NCBI GenBank assembly: GCA_030248065.1
Contig: JASAMV010008303.1
Location: 1 to 64,000, forward strand
Direction: 5' to 3'
Length of the DNA: 64,000 nt
From: Rhynchonema sp. JSB1_4
Taxonomy: Eukaryota; Nematoda; Chromadorea; Monhysterida; Xyalidae
Position numbers and translations under genes: made by a program. Positions 45,976-56,900 of the stretch are shown here, piece by piece. Within the stretch, counting starts at the first letter, position 1; every line of letters begins with the position of its first letter. Under the pieces are notes generated by a model, which was not told the DNA's origin, did no database searches, and was given only the letters and a program-made list of their open reading frames with translations.

Positions 45976-48900
45976 TTGTTCCTCCGCCATCGCCCATGCG
46001 CGTTGATCAATGCTGCTGTCGAATTTTCGTCCAAACAAAATTGCGTGCTGCTCTCTGTTTGGCGAGATTAGGGGACTGTCCGGTTTGACGATTGGATCAA
46101 AATCTTCAGTTTTGTATGCGAGAGGCGAACAGCCGCACCTGAAAATAATTCTAATTGTGTAATTCCCTAGCTAGCTTGATGTTTCACAGAAAGGCCATCA
46201 ATCAAACCAACCAATCAGCGATGCTCTTGTGCTGGCAGTTACAAGCACGAGCTCGGTCCATGTAAGCGGTCTTCAAGTTGCTGTCAATAACGTTTTGACA
46301 GAACACGGAATTTCGCGCGATCTTTAAAAAATTTTCGCGATCAATATTTTTGAAAAAAAAAACAATCGGGATAAAAATTTGGAATTTTCGCTCACAATGT
46401 GCATGTACTGCTCGAGCGGCAATAGAATGTGTTTGAAATGTTCCCTGAGTTGTGTGACCATGGGATCCTTCGAAAACGTCACGTGTGCCAGAAATGACCG
46501 ATGCAGAATCATCCAATCCATGCCCGAATCCTGTGCCACGCCCTGGGGAAGTTCTCTGGAATAAAAGTGTTATTATTTTTTTGTGCGTGGTGTTTATGCT
46601 TTCAGAATTGAACGTGGTGCACCAGGTAATCGTCAGGGCTACGATATGATCCTCGAAAGATTTTGCTGTCACCACGAGATATGAACTCATTTCGATCAAG
46701 AAATATGTTTGAGCCCAATCGCCCAGTGCTTTTGTTTTTCGACCTGCATCCAAGGAACCAGACGGTGCACCAGGTCATCGTCAACGCTATTGCATTAAAT
46801 AGCTACAGCATGCGGCCACAAATGATAAAACAAACAAATCTGCTCTAATCCGCTTAGCTCCCGAAATGTTTTTACTTTTAATAACATCCACTTTAATGAT
46901 ACCACGCACCCGCAAAATTACGGTAACTCACATCGGTCCCAGTTGCCACATGTGATTGTCACACTGCACAAACGCTCGCGCCGCTGATGGCTTCATGTAG
47001 TAGTTGGGTCGGTCGCCAAATCGGTCAGAATTGATGAAGTTCTCACCTCGATATCTGGAATTCAAAACAAAAGTTGTTGGGACAGCATTACTGCAGTTTG
47101 CACAAACTTATAAGAGCGATGAGACGGTTTACGCGAGACTAAAATGTCCCGCGGTTGGTCTGTTTTTGTGTGGCACTTGGCCAATTTGGTGCACTCACAG
47201 TGACGATGGCTTGGTGCACCGCCTCAGTGTGAGAGTTTACGTCAAAACGGACACCAAAAAGTACCTTTCAGTATAGTGTGAACAGAATAGTTTCCAATAC
47301 ACAGGTGGTTACGTGACCGAAACAGTGTCGGGCCCAACAAGAACCAGTTTGACATGTGCTGCCACAAGAGACTAGAACAAACGCGCTCGTTTGATAACAA
47401 ACTTGTGCAACAGGACTTCCAACTCCGTCATTGTCCCAATCATATTGCAGTTTTCACTCATGTTCACCAGATAGTCCCAGTCGTTTGACCAGGGCACTGA
47501 TTGGTGCGTGAGAATGTCTCTGACAGCAGCCAGGTACATGTCCAGTACGGCAGTGCCACCCCAGATCGTGGCGAAACGCTGATTGGTCACGTGAAGGTTG
47601 GTTAGGTTGCCGTTTTTGACCCGAAGATTTTCGATTGAGAGCATTTCTGAAATTTTCTGAATTCCGTAGCTTTGATTTCAGATTCGTCGTTACTAAGATT
47701 CTTAGTTTTTTTGGGGAGAGTTGAACTTTTGGGCATCATTTTGCCACAGAAATCTGATATCTTCTTTATACAGATGCCCCAAAACACTATTTACATATAC
47801 CTACACGCCTCGTGTTTCTAATCACAGCATAATTTTGTTTACAACGTGATCCGCTGGTGAGGCGGTGGGCTTGAAGGGACCGAAAACCAAGGGCCGGTAT
47901 GCACTTTCCGGGCATGCGAGTGGTGTGTGCAAAATTCTGGGTTGGGTCAAATGTATGTTACGATTTCTTTGTATCTGTGACATTTCTTGAGAGAACCCAA
48001 TTTGCACCCGACACCCGCATGCCGGAAAATAAGTGCAAACCGGCAATGCTTTATAACTGAGGTATCTAAAACCGGCTGTTGGTCCTTTTGAACACACGAC
48101 GTTTGACCGATTGCGCCAGACGCTCATATACGCACATGTACAGGTCAGGGTTGGGCAAAAAACGTTTTTTTTTCAAAAAATCGTTTTTTTAAAACGCCCA
48201 GATGACCAAAATGTGCCCCCCAAAAAATGGAAAACGCTCATGTTGGGAAGAAAACGTGGTTAAATGAAGTAATTCTATGTGTTATGAGGCAAAATAAACG
48301 GGTTTCAACCGTTTTCTAGCGAGTTGTTAAGATCCCATATCAGACCCGCATCATGGGACCAACTTTGGTCGGGGTCATCATTGAAAGTCAAACTCCGTAT
48401 ATCTCGACAAAGTAAAAATTGGTCGAAATTTTTAAAAAAAAAATGGGGCAAAAAATTGATTTTCCTTGATAATCAGAGTACTTTCCCTGAAAAATCAGGG
48501 AAAATCAAGGAAATTCAGGATTTAAAAAAACGAAAAACGACCCAGGCGTTTTTTTTAAAAAAACGTCATTTTTTAAGAAAAAACGCCGTCGTCTTTTTTG
48601 CCCAACCCTGGTACAGGTACACTCACCTTGATGCAAATACTGTTGCCGTGCATCCACATGCACATAATAATAATGATGGGGCCGATAGATCAATTTTATG
48701 AGACGTCGAATTTGTCTCACATTGCGGCCATTGAGTTGAAGCAGAAACACGATCCTTGTCAGGGGTCGGGTTGATGTTTCACTGGCTTGTTGTTGGTAGG
48801 GAGGGTAATTGGACGGAGACACGAACTGCGCCAGGCGTTTGGGACGATCTGAATTAAGCTGGATGATGTTTCAGTTCAAGAACATAATTACAACCTATTA

Positions 48901-51867
48901 TAGGTAATATTATTATTATTATTATCATCACAGGGCAGCTTTCTTCAGTGACGGTCATCATATTCTTCGTCAGCAGCGGTGGGGCAGTTGATATAATATA
49001 TCAATACCTATTTGCGTTAGGTTCAGACAACATTTGCAACCACCCACATCCCAATCCAGTCACATAGACAGCTTGTGATCGCCGATTGCACGTTTTCGAA
49101 TTGGCGCCGCAGTCACAATCCTGATCCGGCAAGCGATAATCGGCAATTGAGGCATTTGAGAATTCAGTTTCTTCCGGGATAGCGCACAGACAGAATTTGT
49201 TGAGGTGAAGCACTGAAAACAACTTTATCGAGCCTGGTGAGCATATCGGCCTGAACTGACTTGGTCAAGTGACTTACTTTTTTAAATGAGAGATTTTGCT
49301 GATTATGAATATGCACAAAACTACGAGATGTTTCCAGACAGCTAAATGGAAACTATTTCATGCAGGCACATACGCCGATGCTCTTGTGGAGGTGGTTTGT
49401 GGTCATTATGTGAAAATTGAGTCTTTTCGACCGACTATTTCACGCAGGTCTAAATAAATCGAATCAGGAAATCTCAACCAAAAAACCTCACTGGGGCAGA
49501 TCGGAAGGTTCCATCAGTAAAGGTTAGCACCGGCAATTTTTATGAAAGTGAAAGGTCAAATCTTTTTTAAGATACCGAAATCTTTTTTCTCACCGGCCAA
49601 TTGACAGCCAAACTGCAAGCATCTATCGGCACACTTTTCTGATGTTTCAAACCCTTCGCCAACATTGAGTCGGTATGGAATCACGTTCGTTTTCGAATTC
49701 GGCCGCAATGTGATCGAATAACAGCCGAGATATTTGTATTGATTCATCAAGTCTGAAACCATTTGATTGAATTATTTATGAACGCTTGATACATCCAAGC
49801 AGCTAGACTATGGTGGCCAATATTGGCTTCATCACAGTTTCAGGTGCCATTGAAACCAGTGGTTTTTAAAAAAAAAAATTTTTTTTATTAAAAAAAAATT
49901 TTTAAAAAAAAAAAGAATTCGTTCCAAAAGTTAAAAAAAAATTTTTTTTTATTATTTCAAAATTCGAAAATTTCTCTATTTTTTGCTCTAAAAGTGCTAT
50001 TTTTTGCATAAAAATTGCTACTGTTAACATCACCCGACCCTACCATGGGTGTATTGGGTGCCATAATCGTTGTTTTGTGGCATCTAGACATAGTGCACAC
50101 ACTCACATGGCCTCTCATATGATTACACATGTACATGTGACTGGGTGGGCATGCATTTATCCATGCAACAGACCCGAAAGCAGTGATTCGGTGTGATATT
50201 CACTCTATATTTACACTGTTTGTCACATATTTGCATTGGTCGTGTACCAAGAGGCAATAGTTTCAACCAAATTTACCGTCTTGAGTGTCACAAAGCCACA
50301 CCAAGGCACCCACACCACGTGGGGGAAGTGTACGGGTGTGTACCTGACTACTGTTGGTACTCATTGACCATTGTTTAGTATTGTTTTCGTGTCGTGAGTG
50401 CTTTATATGCACTTACCACACGTTATGGAAGAAAAATGCCACTATTTTTTGCTTTAGCGCTCATTTTTTTTCGTTTCTGGCAGTTTTTGGCTGGAATAAA
50501 AAAATTTTTTTTTAAATTAAAAAAAAAATTTTTTTAAAAAAAATGGGGTTTGAATAAAAATTTTTTTTTATTAACCACTGATTGAAACATCAACCAGCTA
50601 TGTATGCATGGACATGATTGGTTAGACTGAAGATGTGCTGGTGCACCACCCAATTGTCAAAAGGCGGCAAAACCAATTTAAATCACCTCCAGTCCCGCAA
50701 GATCGATGGAAACTCGGCGCTCTCATCGTGCCATTGCCAATTCGGCACGCAATGTCCACAATTTGTTGTTTGCAGCTGACTGATTTTGCACGCGACAACG
50801 CTGATCTGTGAGAATTATAAGAGGTACGCTTTTGAGTACCGTTACTGTAGTGACACATGTGTATTTGCGCTGGTGTTTTACATGCGAACATAAAGCCGCA
50901 GCTCGTGTGCGCGTCTCTGTTTCTTTCGGGATATCACGTGACCGCCTCGTCTGGTGGTGACTGGTATGTGAAAACGGATGTCAAAACGGTCAAGCACAGA
51001 AAACACGCTGCACATTCGCTTTCTGGAGCGCTACTTCCGTGAAAGCTGTGATGACCAGTGATCGTTTTGGAAAGCTATCCAGAAAGTTTCGACCCCCCCC
51101 CCCCCCAATCTATCGTTAACTTCCCAAGCTCGCGCGGACTTTTATCAGCGCATGAAATTTATCTCTTACAGACCCAAGTGAAGAAAAGAACGCACTAACA
51201 AAGTCAACGGCTGATTTTGTAGATCGCAGTGAAATGTTGGCGATTTCGGCTCATCAACAACGACGGATTCAACGTCAGCAGTAACATTTGCCAAATGAAG
51301 CACCGTTTCAGGTTCCGGACGCCACGCCTGATCAGAACTCTGTTGAGCTTCTTGAGGCAACATTTCCAGCTAAAATTTTTATTTTTCTATTTGTTCGGTC
51401 TTTCTTTATTATGGCAATGGAATGGGACCATTAACTTTTTGACAAACCACTTGCGCTCTTATTCAGCACATGAAACATTTTATCATTTTGTTGGCAGGCA
51501 CTCAGCCAATCTCTCAGACAAGCTGAAACCCATAGAAATGTTTTGGCCAACACTGGTAAAAAGGTGGCATTTAAACAATAATTAATTTTACGTGTGTTAA
51601 ACTCGACCATAAAAAAACAATAAAAATGCCTCAAATCTCAAAACAATTTCTAACCGGCGGAAGCTGTACGGTCAGCAACATGCATGCAGTCAATACTATG
51701 TTGACGGTCAGCAGTAGCAGGCCGACGCAAACGAACAGTGCCGCCGGGACATTGTCATGAGCCCAGTCGGAGACAGTGACTTCGGTGTCATGAAGGTCCT
51801 CGTCTGAAGCTGGTTTCTCATCTTGCTTCTGAGTTTCTGGCGCTTTGAGTTTGCGGTGGCGTAACAT
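45976..51867 (-). CDS. sqv-6: Peptide O-xylosyltransferase, right-arm copy, 3' end missing
   Basis: ATG at 51867-51865; the last visible exon ends at 45976. Same eleven-exon structure as the left-arm copy in reverse, with no stop codons in the exons I compared. Amino-acid differences include LPQF to LAQF in the sixth exon, LLVKNG to LRVKNG and ILTQQ to ILTHQ in the Branch domain. It is truncated at exactly the same exon. The intron between exons 4 and 3 side carries a hAT insertion (49857-50580) absent from the left copy, while the TA-flanked MITE of the left copy is missing here. Confidence 0.83.
48146..48610. mobile_element. hAT-type element, CAGGGTTGGGC family, right-arm copy
   Basis: CAGGGTTGGGCAAAAAACG and TTGCCCAACCCTG, exact duplication GTACAGGT (48138-48145, 48611-48618). 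Same insertion as 38038-38455 but with better-preserved left end and a slightly longer body. Confidence 0.9.
49857..50580. mobile_element. AT-rich hAT-type element, right arm only
   Basis: 724 bp, ends CAGTGGTTTTTAAAA / [17 protein letters not shown] (right end reads ATTAACCACTG), exact 8-bp duplication ATTGAAAC (49849-49856, 50581-50588). The left arm has the empty site with one copy (GTTTCAAT, 36504-36511). Subterminal runs of A and T; the middle (50030-50440) is unique DNA with no clear gene. Confidence 0.92.
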
Positions 51868-52464
51868 TGCCGGAATTTTGCTTGCAGATGTGTTTTTTGG
51901 GTACATACTGGAAGTTGGAAGACTTCAGTTGCAGCCGAAAGAAATCCGAATGCGCGCATAGACCACGGACTATGAATAATACGTGCACTGAAGAGTGACA
52001 GTATCGCCGTGTCGGTGTGCAGGCATGACCCTCTTTCGCTGTGTACGCACAGTATGCACGCATCATGGTGCACTTTCAGTGCCAAAGCGTGTGCACTTGT
52101 ACCGTATGTGTACACCACACATACAAATGGCCAAAGGTCAAGCCAAAGTTGCGCATGCGGTTGTGCAGCAATGACCAAACCTGTTTTTTATGGGTGTTGC
52201 GTGTGAGTGTTGTTGTGACCACTCCAAGAATACAGCAACTTGCAACGTACACGGAACAGTGTGCCAAAAGCCTTGGGTGCGCCGCCAAAACACAGGTTTC
52301 TATCCGACTTTTTATCGGAAACTTCAAACAAAAGCAGTAACATGGCAAAATGTACAAGAAAGTGTCATTAATCGATCATTTGAGCAAAACAGACGCACAC
52401 AATTATCATTCGGGCACCGAAATGCGACCAGATTCACATATTCTACATTGAAATTTTGCCAAAT

Positions 52465-54476
52465 TTATTTCACTTCCACTTTACCACCAGCGTCTTCCAA
52501 TTGTTTTTTGAGTTCATCAGCTTCGGCTTGTGTGATGTCGTCCTTCACCGTGGCAGGCAGAGCTTCGACGAATTTCTTTGCCTGAAACAACAAGGGGAGA
52601 TCGGTTTGATTGCCCACGCGCAAATGAAATCACAAACATACAATCTGATGGCTTGTGTCTGTGAAGTTTTTTTTAAAAAAGGCCAGCGGCGAAAATCGCC
52701 AGTTGACCCCAAAGCCCAAGTGTCGATTTCGAAATTGAAGTGGCGATGTCAGAAGCGATTTTTGCATTTTGAAGGAAAAAAAGTCGTGAATTTTCGCGCC
52801 AAGCGGAAATTTCAATTTTTTTTGGAGAAAATTGTTCATACAAACTAAGGATCCTATTGCATAACCTTCTTACAACATGCAACCGATTATAATAGCCACC
52901 TGGCTCGAAATCGAAAAGGCAAATTAAAAACCTCAAATGGCAAAAAAGCCTGGTCTATGACCAGGTTGTTCAGTGCTGAAATCTGTATTTCGGCAGCATA
53001 GCAAGGATTGCCAAAGACAAACACGACACATGGCTTTATTACTTTTTTAAATTTTTGGAAAAAATTCCGAAGAAAACGTGGTGCATAAGGATAGGGGAGC
53101 CCAAAATAATGAGTATTGGAGTGTTATTGACAATCATAACGAACGAAATGATCAAAACAAGGCACTTTTACACCTCGCGCCTTTTGTATAGAGGTATTTT
53201 TCAAAATATTTTCTGAAGTTAGCGAAAAATCTACAAAAAACATGCTTCTGAAAAAGTTTTCAGGCAGCTGCGGTTTTTACTGTTTTTTTTTTGTTTTTTT
53301 CCACCTCCAGAAACCGTCGAAAAAACCGTTTCGTTTTTTTTTCACGAAAAAAACGGGTTTTTATCAGCCACAGGCTTTATGAAAAGCATGCCGACGCCTG
53401 CTCAAATAATAAAAGCGCTCAAAAATGTTTCGCCAAACACAAACAGATATTCTCAAACCTGACAATTTAACTGCTCGCCATCAGAGAAATCTTCGCAATT
53501 TCATAAACAAGAAAGAAACACAACAGACCTGAACGAGATTCAATCCCGGCACCACTTTCTTGATTTCCTTGATCAACGCAATCTTTTTCGACTCATCAGC
53601 GAGCGCTTGCAGAATGACGGAGAAATTCACTTTTTCTGGAACGATATCCTCGGCTGCTGATGCGGCGGCCTGAAATTAAACTTGGAATTTCTTTCATTCC
53701 TTTGATTTTCATCAAGCGGTCGCTGGCAGACAAAACAAAATACGCGACAGTCAAGTCATGGCGCGACAAGATAAAACCACCACCAAAACCACAAAACAGA
53801 CGCTCGCAACGATCAATGAATGAAGCAACATTTGTTTGGATATCTTACCGCTTGGTCCGCTGACTGTAAAAATCGAAAGATAAAAATGGTTGCTTGATAA
53901 ATGTAACGTTCATTGAAAAAATCGTGGAAGGAAAAGGCAAAAGCTCTCTGACCTCTGGACATGAGCACTCGGCTCATGGACTCAGGACTCGCATAAAAAA
54001 TGAAAGAAACGTCACAAACCTGAGAGCCACCGGGCGCAGCAGCCTGTGTCGCCATCATCATGCCAGCGCCCACCATTGGAGTGTCGGGAAGCTTCAGACG
54101 TTGCTGTAACGGCAGCGATTTTCTTTTAATTTCAGCCAAATTGTGCTGCAATTTGTGTTTCAGCGAAAAAAAAACACGAACAAACTTTCAATGCATCGTT
54201 CAGATCGGCGACTTCAACGAGCGTCAGTGAAGCGATTTGATCAACAATTGACGTGATTTTCGGACTGAATTGCTTGGCTTCGGAATCTGGCGTTGGCGCG
54301 GGGACATCGGCTGCGGCGACGTCAGAGGAGAATCGGCGCAGTTTTTGCAAATTTGTCACTTTCAGTGAGATCTGTGATTGTCCAAGCGTTGAACAGCTCG
54401 CAACACAACGCGAACAGATCCGAAATGACTGACGAATGTTGAGAGCAACTCGACGATAAACCAACGTGTTGTTCAT
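52465..54476 (-). CDS. mrpl-12: Mitochondrial ribosomal protein L12 (bL12m), right-arm copy
   Basis: ATG at 54476-54474, stop at 52467-52465. Same five-exon structure as the left copy, including the 15-bp exon. Reading frame intact; R21C and E57D differ from the left copy, both conservative positions in or near the presequence. Both copies look functional. Confidence 0.92.
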
Positions 54477-55228
54477 TGTTCTGTTCAACAGTTTCGAAGA
54501 AGAAGTGTTTTGCTCGTGAAAAATTGGGTTTGTGCGCCGCAGAATTTGCCGAATTTGCTTCACCTGGAAACTCACGACGCTTTGAAACAACAAAACATGA
54601 ATATTAAGATTGGGCGAGGAAAATAAACTGACAAACTTCAAGAAAACAAAGCCCCCAGGCCCAAAATTGTGAAACTTTCCAAATTTTTTCTTTTTCTTTT
54701 CTTTTTTAATCTCTTCAGTGACAATTCTCGGACTCGGACGGACGGTCATTTCATTTTTTGGGTTTTTGTTCTCTGTTTTGAGGTCAGAAATTGAAGTCCA
54801 AAACACATCCGTGCAGATTTCAGATCAATGGAAAAGCGTCAAGGCAATCCGACAGCTAAATCTCTGCACAATTCATCGTTTGGTAGCCAGAGCGGAGCGG
54901 CAGACAGATCGTGGTTGGTTTGTCAATCAATGTCTCCATTTTTTTATAAAAAATTAACAAAGTATAGCTAAATTCAGGAGCGGCGGCGGAAATCAGGGAT
55001 CGAGATACATCACGTCGAGGTTGGCAGGCGTGCTGAACCAGTCAGGCGGTCAGCGGCGCTTTGGGGAAATGCGAGACACGGTCGGTTCCTTCATCTTCGT
55101 TTCATGTCTTCTGATTCGGCTGGCGTTTGAAGCAGTGCTGTGGCTGGTGGGGATGAGGTGCCACAAAGGTACAGTATCGCCCCCTCGCCCGGCAGTGTTG
55201 GAGGTGGGGGGGTGGGTGTAGCGCCCAG

Positions 55229-56900
55229 CAGTGCTGGGGCTCCTGTGGCGGGGCGGGCAGTGTGGGCGGTGGGGGGGTTGGGGGCGGAGCCCCCCCCCAG
55301 TACAGTAGGTATCCCCCCTCGCCTGGTACAGTAGGTATCCCCCCCGATGTTTGGCATGGTACAGTAGGTATCCCCCCGATTTTCACCCCGGTACAGTAGG
55401 TATCCCCCCGATTTTGCCCCAAAAGTGCCAATTTTTAACCAAAATGGCCAAAATTAGTGTAAAATCAGTGTTTTTTTTACCTCAAATTACCCAAAATTCG
55501 CGCGCAACGCGCGCAAATACTACGTTTTCACACGATTCCACACATAATAAACACATTAAAAATTTTCACCCAAAAACCTAACCCCCCCAACCCCCCCAAA
55601 CCCCCCTAGGTACATAACCAACCCCCCAGGCCATCGGCTCTGGTACAGTAGGTATCCCCCCGCTCCGAGCGCGGTACAGTAGGTATCCCCCCTCCAGAGT
55701 ACCTCCAACACTGGGGGCGGGTAGGGGGTACCGTATTGTCGGAAATAGAACCCCCCATTAATTGACCCCCCATTAATTGAACCCCCTTAAATGGCTCGAA
55801 ATCAAAAATAGAACCCCCATTAATTGACCCCCCCATTAATAGAACCCCACCCCAACCTTCACCGTACCACAGATTAGTGGTACGGTAAGGCTGTGTTGTT
55901 GCGTCAAACGTAGTTTAAACTTGCGTACACAACAGAATACAGCTTTTTAAGCATAATTGCCGCTGTTCAGTGTAGTTCCTGGGGGGGAGGGGGGTCCCCC
56001 CCTAAGGTACACTAACCGCCGCGACCAAGGTACACTAGTACACTAACCGCCGCGCCAGGTACACTAACCGCCTAAATTTTTGCCTAAAATCGGTATTTTT
56101 AGGCCTAAAATGGGCATTTTTAGGCCTAAAATGGGTGATTTTTAGGTCAATGATGTCAAAAGTCGCCAAAATACCCTTTCTATGGAGAATTTTTTCCAAA
56201 AAGGGGCAAAAATCGGTCAAATTTTCCACCTCAAAAAGTGACTTTTTCCCGGATTTGGGTCTTCCCCCCTTCCCCGCCCAGGGAGGTACACTAACCGCCG
56301 CACGGAAAAAAGGGGTAGGTACACTAACCGCCGCGCCGGACCAGGAACTACACTGCCGCTGTTAAAGTTAGAAAATACCGAAAACAAGCCTTTTTTATTG
56401 GCATCAGTAACAACGATTTTTTTCGTCGGGGGGCCAAATGAAATATATAACCCACACAATAATTTACCCCCCCCCATAAATTTAACCCCCCCAATATCAC
56501 CCCAGTGAAAAAATAGACACCCCGGGTTCTATTTCCTACAATACGGTAGTGTACCTGGGATTTTGGGGGGGGGAATCCGGTTTGGGGGAGGGGGGGGGAG
56601 ATTTTTCGGGGCGGGTAGGGTACAACACAAGTTTTTTTCGGGTGCCTGTTTTTATGTACTAAAAAGTACATATATCGCGCGCAGCGCGAGATTTTTTTGC
56701 ACTTTTTAGGGTTTTCGGTCGAAATTTGGGCATTTTTGACCGAAAAATGGGCATTTTGAGGGTAAAAATCGGGGCGGGTAGGGTACCAGGGCGGGGCGGG
56801 TAGGGGGGTAGGGTACCAGAGCGGGGCGGGTAGGGGGTAGCGTACCAGGCCGGGGCGGGTAGGGTACCATTGGGGGGGACCCCCCCCAGCCACAGCACTG
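55229..56900. mobile_element. Composite hAT-type element, right-arm copy
   Basis: Duplication GCGCCCAG at 55221-55228 and 56901-56908, ends CAGTGCTGGGGCTCC (diverged) and CAGCCACAGCACTG. It is 0.9 kb shorter than its left-arm counterpart because it lacks the two insertions there, but it carries its own insertion at 55968-56355. Confidence 0.83.
55968..56355. mobile_element. hAT-type element, CAGTGTAGT-end family, right arm only
   Basis: CAGTGTAGTTCCTGG / CCAGGAACTACACTG with exact duplication CCGCTGTT (55960-55967, 56356-56363). The left arm has the empty site (AACAGCGG near 29717). Nearly the same sequence as the left-arm element 31162-31558, at a different place. Confidence 0.9.
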
